From the NCBI GenBank assembly GCA_009792885.1, contig WMCF01000080.1, positions 2,828,785 through 2,892,784 of the forward strand: a stretch of DNA of 64,000 nucleotides. The letters are read 5' to 3'. This DNA is from Eremophila alpestris peregrina. Lineage: Eukaryota; Chordata; Aves; Passeriformes; Alaudidae. The notes beneath the pieces were generated by a model, which saw only the letters and a list, made by a program, of their open reading frames with translations, was not told the DNA's origin and made no database searches. How positions within the stretch are numbered: position 1 is the first letter of the stretch; each line of letters begins with the position of its first letter. The translations under genes and the position numbers were made by a program. This document shows, piece by piece, positions 1 to 16,800 of the stretch.

Positions 1-550
1 ATGCATTGATAAAAGATGATTTTTATGTGTAAGTCATGATGACTATTCTTAACTTTAAGATATCTTGGGGGAAAGTGCCAGTTCAGATTATTCTCATCAG
101 AGACAGTACATTTTGGTTAAACTGTAGAATGTGAAATTCTTACAGGATTGGAGGTAAATTGTGAACCTCCTTGGTAAGAGGAGATTGTTGATAAGTAGAG
201 TACTGTACCTTTTAAAAAATACCATTTGTTTTAAAGCCCTTTTTAAAGTTTGTACTATGTCTTAAGAAATTACATTTGATTTAGCTGCAGCCAAAATTGG
301 TAATTTTTACATTATAATGTCATGGAATTTCTCTTAAAACAGTAGCAGCTTCCCTTCCATCATCAAACTGTCACTCAATTTTCATTAAAATTTTATTAAA
401 AGTACCATCTGCTTATAATCCATGTATTTACAGGTTTGATCTCCGATTACAGTTCTTGTGGGAAAAGATTGTAATGGATGAAGCAGGCAGGAATGGCTTA
501 AGAATTCTGAGATTTTGAAATAATAGGAAATCCTAGACACACTATTCTAT

Positions 551-588
551 AGGTCTTTTCCAACCTAAACCATTCCATGATTCTGTGC
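551..588 (+). mobile_element. CR1 LINE 3' tail remnant, sense
   Basis: It reads as the typical CR1 end: a block meaning 'aggtcttttccaacct' followed by 'attccatgattctgtg', the degenerate octamer tail of CR1. The sequence upstream is too diverged to place. It is a very short 5'-truncated insertion inside GNAQ intron 5. Confidence 0.7.
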
Positions 589-705
589 CTTCATACTGTG
601 TCTAATACTGCCATTACTTCCTGTCTGTTCTTCTTTCACACAAGTTGTTTTCCAGGATCTGACTCTCCTGAGAGCTTGGCAAATGCTAAATTGCTCAATG
701 GACAT

Positions 706-723
706 AAAAAAAAAAAAAAAAAA
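706..723. repeat. Poly-A tract
   Basis: Eighteen consecutive A. No retroposed body is recognisable immediately upstream, so it may be a simple homopolymer. Confidence 0.9.
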
Positions 724-2811
724 GCCATAAAGATAATTTCTCCATCTTTTGTCCACTAGCTTTCACTTCCTTGCAATACAGTTTGTTGTGTTTAAGGATC
801 ATCTAGCCTGGTATGATAACCAGATCGAATCTCTTTTGTTCCAGTCTTGATCAGTCCCTTTTGAAATATTCTAGCATAGATTTTTGCATGAGATGCAATT
901 CTCCTCATTCTAAACTGAAGGAGTTCCTCAGAAACTTGTCTAAACCTGCTCCATTGTGCTGTTATGTGACATACAGTGGTGTAGCAGCCAGATGTGTGAA
1001 GACTGCTGCTTGCACTAGTTGAGAATTCTGATGTTGTAATTTCATGCTCCCTCATTTTGTGTTCAGCATCCCATTGTCTTACAGCTTTTTATCCTGAGTT
1101 GACAGACTTCTAGAGCAGTGGCTGTTACTTACAAAGTGCAGCTGTGATCCCCCATTAAGTCTTCCATGTTTCTGAAGTGTAGAATATCAGGTTCATTTAC
1201 TAGTACCAGATGTTTACATGGCACTAGCAGTAGGAAGGCATAATTTTGTTATTTGAGATGTGAACAGAACCAGTAGGTCTGGAAGTGGCTTGAGCAACAT
1301 TTCCAGTAGCCATTGCACATGTTTCAGGGGGTCTCAGACAACCTGGAATATCTGTATCTCTGGAACAGGATAGATGAAAGGAAGAAGGGACCATCTGACG
1401 GAGTCTCTTATGGAAGCAGCATGGGGCAAAATACTCCAGGAAGAAAGTTGCTCTTAAAAATGTTTTGTGCAAAACATTATCAAGAGGGGATCATTAAAGT
1501 GACTTAATAGTCTGTAAATGCAATGGCCATCAGTAAAACTGTTTTTGACTTGGTGTTCCTATATCAAGAGGGCTGAAAGTAGAATTATTTGTTTAGAGAG
1601 GCAGGATCTCCATCCTGAAGAAATAAGTTCAAAGCTTCACTGAACACAGCCATGAGTAAAATGATTAGGATGACAAAATTTTTCCTGCTGGAAGCAAGTT
1701 GTACCTGGTGACTTCCATGTAAAGATCCACTCCAATGTAAATTCTTTTTTGAGTCTAAAAAAAGCATTGTGTGACATGTGAAAGGAAGAGTTTTTTCTTT
1801 GTTTCCTTGGGGAGCATCTTTGTAGTCATGTCAAGGTTTTTCCATAGCTTCTTTAATACCACTGAAGAACCCTACTTTATTTGACAGTGGATATCTGCAT
1901 TAATGTAGTTACCTTCACAATACTTAATTTACACTGAAGAACTGTCTTGCAATTTTATCAGATGAAGGCAGAACAGGATATTAAGAAAATTAGGGCTTCA
2001 GTATCTTAACCACAACTACAAATTGAAACTGCAGAAACTTTGTAGAGTGGTTTTCTGCAGTGTTTTTGTGCTTCAAGTAACTGAGTAAAGGCACTGTTCT
2101 TTTGATTGATGGAAAATTTTGTTGTTGTAAATTGCCCCACGGAGAAAGGATCAATGTTGCTTGGTTTGTTAAAAAATATTCCAGTTAAAATCTAATTTAT
2201 TAAAATTAAATTGAAATAATTACATGAAACCCAAGATAGGTATTTTTACTGCTAGCTCATTTGTGTTTATACAGGTATGGGGATGCAGGCACACATGTTT
2301 ACATTTTGAATCCTAACATAAGTACATCTGCAAAACAGATGAGCCTAGATGGAACTTGTGTAGTGTTCATTTATGTAATACGTTAACAGGTGACAAATTG
2401 GTACAGTGTTCCAGTCACACTTTGTTTTGATGTGGGCAAAAATAAGAAATGGCATGAGCCTGCACAGTTCAGAGTATGTTTACTCTTCAAAGAGGCAATT
2501 ATCTGAACAGCATATTTTTCATCAGAACTCTCATGCTGTTCACATCTGAGCATGGTCCCGCTTCCCTTCCAGCTGAATAAGGAACTGTGTTCCTTATTCA
2601 CAGGCTAGTCATACATGGCTTAGCATGAAGGCTGAAAGAAAACAATTCTGAGATCAGAGGACTTCTGTCTTTCTACATCATAAATAAATGTAATGCTTCA
2701 GTTGGCTGGTTTTTTCATCAACAGCCAACAATCCAGAACAATTGAGCATGTGGCAGAGGCATAATACTAACTCACAGTTAGAACTAAAAAAGCCTCAAAT
2801 GGTCTTCATAC

Positions 2812-2835
2812 TTATTTATTTATTTATTTATTTTT
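2812..2835. repeat. (TTTA)n microsatellite
   Basis: About six TTTA units running into a short T tract, inside GNAQ intron 5. Confidence 0.9.
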
Positions 2836-3184
2836 CCCATGGGAAATCAAATCCCCAGTACTGATTGTTTATTAGGAAACTGGAGAAAATAGCACGTTAA
2901 GTACCTGTGCCAAACTTATTGCTGGATGTATTGTATCTGTTCATACCTGTCCACACAAATGCATGTTTATTTTTGGCTTGTGGATAAAGAACCTTTTGAA
3001 TGTAAACTGTCAGTGCTGGGAAAGATTTCCATTAGGAAGAGTCAGAGCCTTTCTCTCTTTTGTTGAAGTGGCTGGTTCATAATGGAAGTGGGGGGTTGGA
3101 TGATCATGAACCAGCATACAATGGCTGCTAGAAATGCTGCTTGTAAGTGTTGCTACTGGCAAAGATGTGACTGCTGCTTCTTTC

Positions 3185-3199
3185 TTTTTTTTTTTTTTT
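3185..3199. repeat. Poly-T tract
   Basis: Fifteen T in a row in the intron. No associated element recognised. Confidence 0.85.
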
Positions 3200-5049
3200 C
3201 CTGAAAAAGCAGTGTCCAGAACTATCCAGAAAAGAGCTTTTTCAGGGACAATTTGATTTTAAAATACTTTCACTCATTTTTCTGAAATACATGTAGGTAT
3301 TTTTAAAAGAGCCAATTCTGGCATTCATTTTTTAGCATGAAAAATAATTTAAGAGCCATTTGTGCAATTAAAAATACTTGACAGCAGTATTTAAGCCATG
3401 TTTTATGACTACTCTATAGACCATTTTTGTTTTGGACAGTATTTTTGTTTTTTGATGGTTGTTGAACATGTTGATTTGATGGATTTCAGCTGTTACTTGC
3501 CTTATCTGTGTCTCTGCTGGGTACATAAAATTGCCATGTATTTTCAAGTGCAGTGTTGCAAATTTAGTTTGTTGGAGAGTTGAGAGTTCTTCCAGGTGAT
3601 GTAAAAATACAATTCTTAGCTGCAGAGGTGTCTTCCCAGTCCTCTACCAGAAGCTGTTTTTTTCAGGCTAGTTTACAGAAAGATGGAAGACAGTGAACAA
3701 AATAAAGGAATTATTCCTGAGCTCTGCTTAAGATGGCCTCTGACTGCATTTGTATTACTCATCAAAATATTTATACAACCATTGCAGTTATTACTTAGAT
3801 GACTAGTTACAGCAGTAGAGCTACAAGATTATACTTCATACTGGTAGCAAAAATGTGAAGCACTTCCAATTTTGATATTGTATTTACTTTTTTACATAGT
3901 GGAGGACTCTACACCTACCCTCCACTTCCTCATTTCCTCTGCTGTTTCCCAGCTTTTGCGTAGCAGCTTCATTAAATTTACAGCTAATAAATACACTGTA
4001 GGTCTTTCTGTACAGCTGACGTTGCTTCTGTGAAAATAATTGCTGGAAGTCTTAGTTGGATAATGGAGACATTCCGAGTTAATATAGAGTTGAGCATAAA
4101 AAGCGTTCACAATGAAAGGTTTTGTCTAACAAAATAATAGAGTCCATTACAGTGACACTAACCTTCTCAAATATTAACCTCTGCTTTTTCTGAAGCTCTC
4201 TTGCGTCAGTATCTCATTTTCTACAGCTACCCTCTCTTGAATGCCCTCTGACTCAAATAAGCCAGCATACACCAGTTACATACACAGAACAAGTTGTTCA
4301 CTAAAAAATGCATGTTTGCTTACCTCCTTGCCACCTTCTCTCTCACTGCTTTCCAACAAAATGTAGTTCCTTAGAATCTGTGAAATCCTATTTTTTTTAA
4401 CAGACACTGCTTGAGTTGCCAACAATTTTTTAAAGAAAAATGTAATTACTACATTTTTCATTCAGTATTTGAGTTATAATACGCCCACTAGATGCCACTC
4501 TAGATAATCATTAGGACAATAATGGGTGAAACTCCACCAGTGCTTCTCTGTTGTTTCAGATTAATATTTTACTGAGTGTTTTCTGTCAAAGCACTGCTTG
4601 TTAGCTGGGAAATGCTGCTTTCCTTCCTTTCACTGGATACCAGCTGATACAGCTCTTAAATGCTGTTGTAGCACTCTTGCAGGTACTCTTTAGGATCTGA
4701 CAATTGAATGCTTACTAATTATCCCAATTTTGTTATTTCTCTAATTGCAGGAGTAATTGCATTTTTTTTTCAGAGCAACAGATAGCAAACAGAATGTCAG
4801 TATTTACATCCAAACTAGAAATCCATCATTTTAATAGAAAAATTGAAAGTGTACATATAAAAATAAAATTGGAAGGAAGTATACTCCTTTTTAATCCATT
4901 AAAACTTGAGGCAGTTTGCATTTGGATAAAAATGTGGGAAAACATGATTTATGCTTCCGGTTGTATTTGTGTTAATGTTCAGCGGTTATAGAAAAACTTT
5001 CCAGAGTAAAATGTTTTATATAAAGAGGTATATGGTAGAAAGAAATTCC

Positions 5050-5064
5050 TTTTTTTTTTTTTTT
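5050..5064. repeat. Poly-T tract
   Basis: Fifteen T in a row in the intron. No associated element recognised. Confidence 0.85.
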
Positions 5065-7407
5065 TAACAAAAAACGTGTTTCTAGTCGTAAAATTGGACA
5101 TGAGTAAGTACAGGATTTTTTCTTGATGTTTATTGAAATATTAGGATAACTTTGTCCAAGATTATGTAACCTGTTTATAGTTAACAAATTCACTATTGGA
5201 GTATGTCTGCTATATTTCTTACTCTGTTTCATAGTTATAATTTTACATTGGACTCGCAACTCTGACAGGTTGTATGGAAGATGAGGAATTTTACAGTGGC
5301 ATATGTATATCCTAACAAGAACATTAGAGGAGCAGCTTGTAATATGTTTTTATGCCATTTGGGGTTGACTGCAGACAAAAGCTGAGCAGGGAAGTTGCCC
5401 AGCAGTTCTTTAGGGATGGTGAAAAAGTAATCCTGCTGCTCATTTTCCATGTGCCAAGCCAGAGAGGCAGTGATGAGCTATTATTGCTGTTGAACAGGGG
5501 TTTCTGTTGAAGGTTGGCTTCACTGCTGACATTGGCTGTCAGCTACTGAGAAAGCCTTAGCCAGATCCAGCTGCACATTTCTGAATGTTACTTATTCAAG
5601 TTTCTTTCTGCAGTACTTTTTGTTGAAGCTAAAATAAGATTTTTCTGGAAAGGATTTGGTGAGATAGATCTTCATGTTGCATCTGACAGGAGGTCACATC
5701 CCCAGTGCTGGGCTCTTTCTATACTCCTTGTAATCCCATCCCTACTTCCAGTAAAAATACTGTAACATGAAACTGTCTTTTATAGAAGAAATAGTGCATC
5801 CTGTTAAAGAAAAGTTTTCTTCAGTAGTTCAACCATATCATATTGTGATTAATTAAACTGATTAAAAATATTATGGCACATATGTTTAATAAAGCAAAAG
5901 AGTGAGCATGCAAAGGAGTGAGCTATCATTAGAAACAGAAAACCAGTTTAAGATAAATTTTAGAGGCTAATAAGCAGTATTGTTGGAGGAATTAGCTCTG
6001 GCATAAAAATTATTTTTATCTGTGACATCTGTAAAAGTTGAATTGCCCTTAGTAATTCAATAAGCAGAGAGATGAAAGACAGCAGAAAGTTAAGCAGAGA
6101 TTAATTAGTCAAAAATTAATCACTTTGTATTTTTTTCTTAATCAATCAATCATAGTAAAATAAAATAATGAAACTATTATAGCACTTCAATCAGTTATGG
6201 CAAACTGAGGACCTGTATTTCTTTATACCGGCAGATAAAATTTACTTTAAAATCTCTAGGCTGTCTTTCAATTCGTACGAAAGATATGCAGACTACACAT
6301 CTACATGACAGCATACCAAAATGTCAGTTCACTGTCCTTAACACAATTTGCTTTGATTTCCCTTTGAAATAATTTACAAAGGGCTTATAAATATAATTTC
6401 ATGTCACCTGAATCTGTTGGGAAAAGCATGAAAGGCCATGAGCCAATGTCCTGTGAAGGCAGTGTGAGAGACCTGAGCTTGTTTAGTCTAGTGAAGAAGA
6501 CACTAATACTGGCCAACAAGTATTTCTGGAGTTGCAGGTGTGCCATGGAGCTGAACTTTTTGAGGTGGACCATATAACAGATAGAACTATACTATGTAGT
6601 CCCCATTGCCTTTTCTTAAAGTCTTGTTTAGAGAAGAAGTCTATATAGAATGTTGAGAAGCAAATACTGTCTTATTAACAATTAGTCTAAGGAGTTGTGT
6701 TTTATGCTCAGCTGTGTTGACATTAGTGTTTCTTTCCTTTCAGAGTGAAATCCTGGCACTGTTGAATTCAATGAGTCATGAGATCTGACTGCATGAAAGC
6801 AAATATTTTATTGCTCTGCATTAGTTTCTCAGTATAAAAATTCAGCTATTTATTTTCATGCAGCACAGCAACATGCAATAAAGTTTAACAGACTAAATCA
6901 TACACTTTTACGACAAAATTGAATTAGCTTACTGGTTTTTTTCCTTTTTTGCTTTATATTTGTTTCAACTTCTTAAAGTTCTCGTTCATGTTTATGTTTG
7001 CCTCTCTAAAATGTAAATTAATGGAAGTAAATATACACTTATGGCAAAACTGTCTGAGTTACCTGACAGATTGTTGTATGGCTCAGCAACAGCAGAATCT
7101 GCCAGACTGATGTTCTTGTCGTATTCTGGAGCCCCATTTGGTGGTGAAACAGTCTTTTTCAGGGGCCTGCAGCTTTAAATAATAATAGTAAAAGGAGTGA
7201 GTTGGTTCCTTGTTTCAAACCATATTTTTTCTGGCTCTGTATTAACCACATTAAGTCAGCCTAACAGTTCAGAACTAATCGAGTTGTAGCATTATTCTAC
7301 AATGACAAAGAAGTGTTACAAATAGAATTAACTGTGGGCTTTGCTGATACTTCAGCTATAATAAAAAGTGCTTTCAGGAGCAGCTAAGGAGTTAAAGGCT
7401 AATGCAA

Positions 7408-7862
7408 TGACGTTGTTACCAAAAATCAGTAAAAATAAAATTCCTTAGTCCCAGTGTAGCATTAAGAAGCAGGCATTTTTTATTTGGCCAGATGCACGAG
7501 GGGGTAGCTACTCCAAATACTGTCCATGCTGACTGCGGGACATTTTCTGTTTATATACTGCATTTTACACACATATTCATTGATTGTCCCAGAATAAACA
7601 TACATATGATAATCATTTCCCCAAAATCCTTGACATGTGGTCCCTCCCCTCTGCACATGCATTCTTTTGTCCTGGGGGTCTCTTTGCTGGTACCTGGTGG
7701 TCAGCAACCCCAGAGTCATACCTGACTGCCTGGTGAACTGGTTAAAGTTAGCATAACTGGGCTGGCTGGTTGCTGTCCAGTTTTTCTTCCTACAGAGTAA
7801 GTGTTGTGTTGTTCCAGAGGCTAATGGGTTCTGAACAATAAGCATTGTATTAGTCCACCACA
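7408..7862 (-). mobile_element. Solo ERV LTR, antisense to GNAQ, with 5-bp TSD
   Basis: The element begins TG and ends CA on the plus strand and is flanked flush on both sides by TGCAA (7403-7407 and 7863-7867), a 5-bp duplication as expected for ERVL-type integration. Read on the minus strand it has a TATA box (TATATAAAC, complement of 7549-7557) and, about 65 bp further on, an AATAAA signal (complement of 7479-7484), giving a plausible U3-R-U5 order in 455 bp. No internal retroviral sequence is present, so it is a solo LTR left by recombination. A 127-codon open frame across it is incidental. I cannot name the family. Confidence 0.82.
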
Positions 7863-8421
7863 TGCAAACAATTCTTCATCTGGCAATAATGCTAGGAACA
7901 AGTTAAAATTTTTAAAAATTCTATGTCATAAGCCTTTGGTGTAGACAAAATATTCTCAGGTTTTAAATTTACTTGGAATTGTTTTAAGCTGATTTCTAAG
8001 AATTGCTGAACTCTGTATTCAAAATTTGGGAAAGGCATGTAAAACACATAATGTTCTTAAACCTTGAATTGGTTCTCTGGTGTTGTGTGTGAATCACTTG
8101 CATTTCAATAACCACCAGGTGTGTTGGCTGATTGTAACTGTGCATATGCAGACGTCACAAATGTAGCTGTTACAACTTCCACATTTGTGACAAGTGTCTT
8201 AAAGAATACTTACACTTAACTAGCTGAATTTGCAAAAGGAAAATGCCTGAATATTTGATTTACTGCTTGCTTATTACTTTTAATTTAATTAATTGGATCT
8301 TATATATTGGTACAAGATATAAAACAGGAAATGGATCCTTTTGCCAAATGGAGCAAGAATGCATGAATTTACTAAAAAAAATCTTATGACCACCAAAATT
8401 CTGCTCTCTTTTTTATTCTAG

Positions 8422-8575
8422 AATCGAATGGAAGAAAGCAAAGCACTCTTTAGGACAATTATTACATATCCATGGTTCCAGAACTCTTCAGTTATTCTGT
8501 TCTTAAATAAAAAAGATCTACTAGAGGAGAAAATTATGTATTCCCATCTAGTTGATTATTTTCCAGAGTATGATG
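8422..8575 (+). CDS. GNAQ: GNAQ coding exon 6 (Galpha-q residues 246-297)
   Basis: Galpha-q is the GTP-binding alpha subunit that couples heptahelical receptors to phospholipase C-beta at the inner plasma membrane. The exon opens after an AG acceptor with a T-rich tract and closes at a GTAAGT donor. Its 154 bp encode 51 codons plus one base, beginning NRMEES, with the guanine-specificity G4 box NKKD (residues 274-277, numbered from the 359-residue family length). The stretch EEKIMYSHLVDYFPEYDG identifies GNAQ: GNA11 differs (DKIL, FPEF) and GNA14 differs (LISYFPEY). The final G is completed to Gly297 by the next exon in the expected phase. No stop or frameshift is seen. Codon usage is AT-rich, like the surrounding DNA. 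Confidence 0.97.
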
Positions 8576-12287
<3,712 letters not shown>

Positions 12288-12920
12288 CTGTGCCTGGGGG
12301 GTCCTCCAAAACCAACTTTCCGTGATTGAAGATACACGAGAGGGACTGTATTATAATCTGTGAAAACAATTTGCATAATACTAATTTATTGCCGGCCTGG
12401 ACTCTGTGAATGTCCACAGAGTTTGTAGTTAATATTATGATTTTATTTAAAGTATATGGAGGAAAAACTAAAGATGCTGAAGTACATTCACAGCACATTT
12501 CCTCATTTTTTAGGCAAAACCTTGTGACTCAATGTGTTTCAAATTCTCAGTCATACATTTACAAAGGATGGCAATTTTTTGCTATTGAAGCAAAATCGAG
12601 CTGGTTTCCTCTTTCCCTAAACCTTTCTCTCCCCCTCCTTTCCTACTCCCCTTATCTTTTAAAAGGTACAATGGCCTTTTTTTTTCCCCCAGTTGCATTC
12701 CTGGGTGAAGTATTTTCTGTTGAGTGATTTGGTTAAGAAAACACTATCATCACAGTTCAAGTCATCAGTCATTCATATTTACAGTATGTACTTTCTTTGA
12801 AGGATCAAAAAGTGTTGATACTGTGATTTTTAAATTCTCTACATTTGTGTCTTCATTCTGTCTTCACTTCTAAGACTATAATATTGGGATTGCAAAACAG
12901 AGTTACAGTTGTCTAAGGAT

Positions 12921-12926
12921 AATAAA
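12921..12926 (+). terminator. GNAQ: Candidate proximal poly(A) signal
   Basis: Canonical AATAAA about 630 bp after the GNAQ stop codon, in T-rich sequence. It would yield a short 3'UTR isoform. Use is unproven. Confidence 0.4.
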
Positions 12927-14132
12927 TTTAACCATGGTTTTACAGTTAAGAAGGGTGCACAGAAGACAGTAATGAAGTAATTAAGACACAATCTGGGATG
13001 TACATGGAATATGTTAGAACCTCTTTTTAATTGCCATGTGCCGTTTTTTTCTCTCTTCTTTTATTCACAAATGCCAAATAGAAAAGTCATAGACACTACG
13101 TTTTCCCCAGTGGCTACAGCCTGAAACAGTGTTTTTCTCAGTTGTGTGGGGTGTTTTTTCTTAAGTTAGAGCTTTTTTAAGTGTTCTTTTTCCACAGTAG
13201 AAAAATTATTTTTATTATACAAAATTCATGTTGCCAAATCTGGCTTTTTATAAGACCAATGCGCTTGAGACATAAGATACTGATTGAAATGCCAAATGGA
13301 TGGGTGGGGAACCAACCTGATTGAATCAACTGCCAAGTGATTAACACACACAGTTTCAGCTCATATGTTCCCTTTTTGAGAAAGTGTACCATTTTCTAAT
13401 GCCCAAACCAACATGTAAGTGAATATGCTATGAGGTGTACCATGCACCCACGTGTAGTCTAGTAATTTAAAGACAGTTTGGATCTCACATTTTGTCAGTT
13501 TTGACATGAGATTGTTTTCCATAATAATGTCAAGGCACCTTCAGTTGTATTACAAGTTACTGATGAGAGATCATGTTCAGGAACCTTTTTTAACAAGGTT
13601 GATTGTTAACTGATTTACAGGCATCTGATAGGCTTTCATGCAAAATAGCCTCTCTCAATGTTCTTTAGAAGAGATTTATAAATGTCAATGAAGCAGTGAG
13701 AAAATCATTCTTGAAATTTAAATGTGCAATTTTTTAACAACAGAAGTGCAGCACACATTGATGAGCCTTTTTTCTGCAGCTTAGGTTGAAAGGTGTTTTT
13801 TGACCAGGTGTATGATTGCTAGCAGGAAAACTCTGAAGTTCAGGCATGTAATTGGATTGATTATCTATAATGCCAACTGGCACTGGAGTGCACTTAACAC
13901 AAAAACGGCTGCCACATGGCAGCGGATGGGAGGTGGAAAAAAGAATGGCTTATTAGTTGATTACCAAAGTTAACAGTAAATACTAATGAGATATTTTTCA
14001 TCCTTAACCCTCCCAAATCCAAAAGAACAATAATAAGAAGAGTTGCTTTTTTGCTCCCTCTTAAAACACCTTGTAATTTAAAACTGGTTGTAGGTATAGT
14101 GCAATTATGAATGCTATAATCATTGTACATAC

Positions 14133-14152
14133 ATATATATATATATATATAT
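14133..14152. repeat. (AT)n microsatellite
   Basis: Ten AT units in the GNAQ 3'UTR. Confidence 0.9.
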
Positions 14153-15049
14153 GGCAGCATCCATATTGGCTTTGTAATCATTAATTTTTGGCAAATTGAA
14201 TGTGCTGTATTGATATTTATCTATGTAATTGTATTGTATGTCTTATAGCTAATTCACATTTTAAATAATGTTATTTTATTTACTTTTTTAAGAGAGAAGA
14301 ATGTAAATTTTGTCAGTTTATTTCTGACTAGGGATTTGTTGTTGTTTTTATTTACAAAACAAAATACTATAGTACAGAGCGGTACTAGCATCGTGCTGTA
14401 TAAAATCATTTGCACATTCCTGAGTAGAAGTAAATTGGAGACACCAATGATTCACATTCAAAACTATGCTCAAATCTTGTCAGCTGTATAAAGCTGTTGA
14501 AAACAATCCTATTAGAAGAACTTATGCCATTATATGTCATATTGGAGCATAAGCTTTAAATTTAATTTTTTATTTGACTGATTCACATTAGGTTACTCTC
14601 ACTTTTCTAATAGCTTTATTGGAAAAGTAAATTCAGAGATATTTCAGCCTGGTGTACATAAGTACTAATACTGTTGCCCTAAAAACACCATGATAAAATG
14701 CAAAACATCAGATCAGTCTTTCAGAAACTGCAGAAACCTTAGGTATAAAAACAACAACCAAAAAGTCACTATTTTTAACTATTTTAAGGAGTTAAAGTGT
14801 TTTATTTAATGAAGCTAAAGCAGGTAGATGAAGATTATAAACAGTGACACTGACATTCTGAATAGGGGATCAGAGCAGTGACTCTTTCTTATATATAGCT
14901 TTTAACAGAATTTGTCCTGATCATGCTATAAATACAACAGAGCTTCTGTTTTCACAGTTCCACTGTTGATACTATCCCTTTTTTAACCTGGGAATACATT
15001 GCCTACACTGGATTCAGTGCTATAAATGGAACTGTAGACAAAAAAGGAA

Positions 15050-15094
15050 GAAAAAAAAACAAAAAAAAAGAAAAAAAAAAAAAAAAAGGGGGGG

Positions 15095-15134
<40 letters not shown>

Positions 15135-15275
15135 AAAAAGAAGAAAAACACAACCAAACAAAAAGCCACACTAGACAGTGGTGTCTAACAAAAAGTTGTG
15201 ATTTTTTAATTTGCTGGGGTTTTTTTTTTTNAAAAAAAAAAAAGAAAAGGGGGGGAGAGAAGAAAAAAAAAAAAG
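15050..15275. repeat. A-rich homopolymer tract containing one N
   Basis: Long runs of A broken by G7-type runs and a few C, then T11, the single N at 15231, and again poly-A with a G run. The base run abruptly switches from T to A at the N, which is not how a natural homopolymer behaves. It is best read as a join between two imperfectly assembled reads or contigs inside the GNAQ 3'UTR. Confidence 0.85.
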
Positions 15276-15371
15276 AAGAAGAAGAAAAACACAACCAAAC
15301 AAAAAGCCACACTAGACAGTGGTGTCTAACAAAAAGTTGTGATTTTTTAATTTGCTGGGGTTTTTTTTTTT
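15138..15371 (+). repeat. 93-bp perfect direct repeat flanking the N
   Basis: Bases 15138-15230 and 15279-15371 are identical, from an AAGAAG start through the unique block 'gccacactagacagtggtg' to a T11 run. The offset is 141 bp and the N sits between the copies. This is probably an unmerged contig overlap rather than a biological duplication. Confidence 0.93.
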
Positions 15372-16794
15372 CTTACGGGATATTGGGTGGGGGATAAGGG
15401 AATGTGGTTCCAAGTTTTGTATAAAAACAAAACAAAAGTTTACTCATGCTTTATAGTTATATTGTGATTGCAAAAGTTTTCAAGAGTGTGTGCCACTGGG
15501 CTATTTTCTGGTATTTTTAGGTAAGTTGAACCTGTGGCAATGTTTAGATCATTTGAGCATGTTCTGGAAAAAAACATATTCAGCATGCCAAGGCAAGCTT
15601 TACATGAATCACCTAACACAGCATTGCAATATGACAGTTTACAAAACATTTTCTTTTTAAATAACACAGGTGTTCCCACTTGTAGTATATTCCATTGTGG
15701 TGGTGGTGGTGGTGTTGCTGTTGTTTTAGTTGGTGGTTTCTACTATGCCTTATAGTGCTTAAGTCCAGAAGTTTGTGCCTCTAACATGAAGCTGAAGGCA
15801 AAAACATAAAGACAGAAACCCTTTTAACTTTGCCAAACTGATGTTTTCTTTGAATGTTATAAATGGGGGAGGAGGGAAGGAAAATATCTTGGGAACCTGT
15901 GTATTCTAAATGTTCACTAGCACAAGAAAGCTGTAATACGTGTTTTACAGAAACCTGGAACTTGCCTTTTTCACAAATTAACTGGCGCTGTCCTTAAAGG
16001 TGTAGGATGATGCAGCTATAAGGGCAGTTTACTTTTTATAATTCAGTCTCTTTTGATTGTCAAGGTGTATGGACTGTACTTTTTAATCATACTGCCACAT
16101 GATTGTGAATTGCTTTTTAAAGTTTGAAAATGGGGAAGAGACTTTCAATGCTGGATAACAGTCAGAATTGACTGCATGATTTGCAAAAACTCTATTTGGG
16201 GGAAAAGGGCTGCATACAGATATTGCTAGACTCCCAGCCTTGAGTTATAAGGTGCAGAAGACTTTCAGATTACTCAACCTCATGACCCTTTCCTTGTTAA
16301 ACATTCTTCACAGAAGAATGAAATATTAGGAGAAAACAAAGACATGTTAACCCACATGAAAAAAATAAAATTTACACATTTAATTTATTACATGTGCTGC
16401 TATTCTTGGAGCTCTGTGCATAGTTATCCTGCAGACTATTACATTAGTGAACTAATGAAGTGTTCACAGCATATTAAGAAGGCCTACACATGACCTACCT
16501 CTAGTTAAGAGATCAGTAAAGTAGCTATGTTTTGGAGAGACTACATAAGTAATTTAGAAAATTTAAATGTCCTGGTTTTTTAGAAATTGACACTTTTACA
16601 AATATGGTCCCTCTTTGGACATAAACCATAAATTCTAGAATTTAATAGACCTTAAACAACTAAAGCCTTTCCAGCTTGTTAGTTTAGTAGAAATCTTGCA
16701 AAACAATAGCTTTAGTTTGAAAAGTGGAGCTACTGATATTTTCTCTCTTTTGCCTTTTGGTTATCTATAGCATTTTGAGTTCTATCAGTCAAAC

Positions 16795-16800
16795 AATAAA
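16795..16800 (+). terminator. GNAQ: Candidate distal poly(A) signal
   Basis: Canonical AATAAA followed directly by a T run, about 4.5 kb after the stop codon, close to where a full-length GNAQ 3'UTR would be expected to end. A second AATAAA lies 430 bp upstream and an ATTAAA 620 bp downstream. Confidence 0.4.

Larger units (their letters stand above)
1..8421 (+). other. GNAQ: GNAQ intron 5 (3' part)
   Basis: This stretch precedes a clear GNAQ exon and ends in a pyrimidine-rich tract and AG acceptor. It is AT-rich and has no exon I can support; the preceding GNAQ exon (with the switch II glutamine) is not in the window, so the intron extends upstream. It holds a short CR1 tail near the start, a solo LTR at 7408-7862, and homopolymer or microsatellite tracts listed separately. 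The remaining sequence looks unique. Small open frames here lack family resemblance and are treated as chance. Confidence 0.9.

Noticed and set aside
7480..7863. 127-codon minus-strand open frame in GNAQ intron 5
   Set aside because: Coincides with the solo LTR and reads through its TATA and poly(A) signals.
15138..15371. Biological tandem duplication in the 3'UTR
   Set aside because: Perfect identity plus an N in the homopolymer between the copies makes an assembly join far more likely; reported as such.
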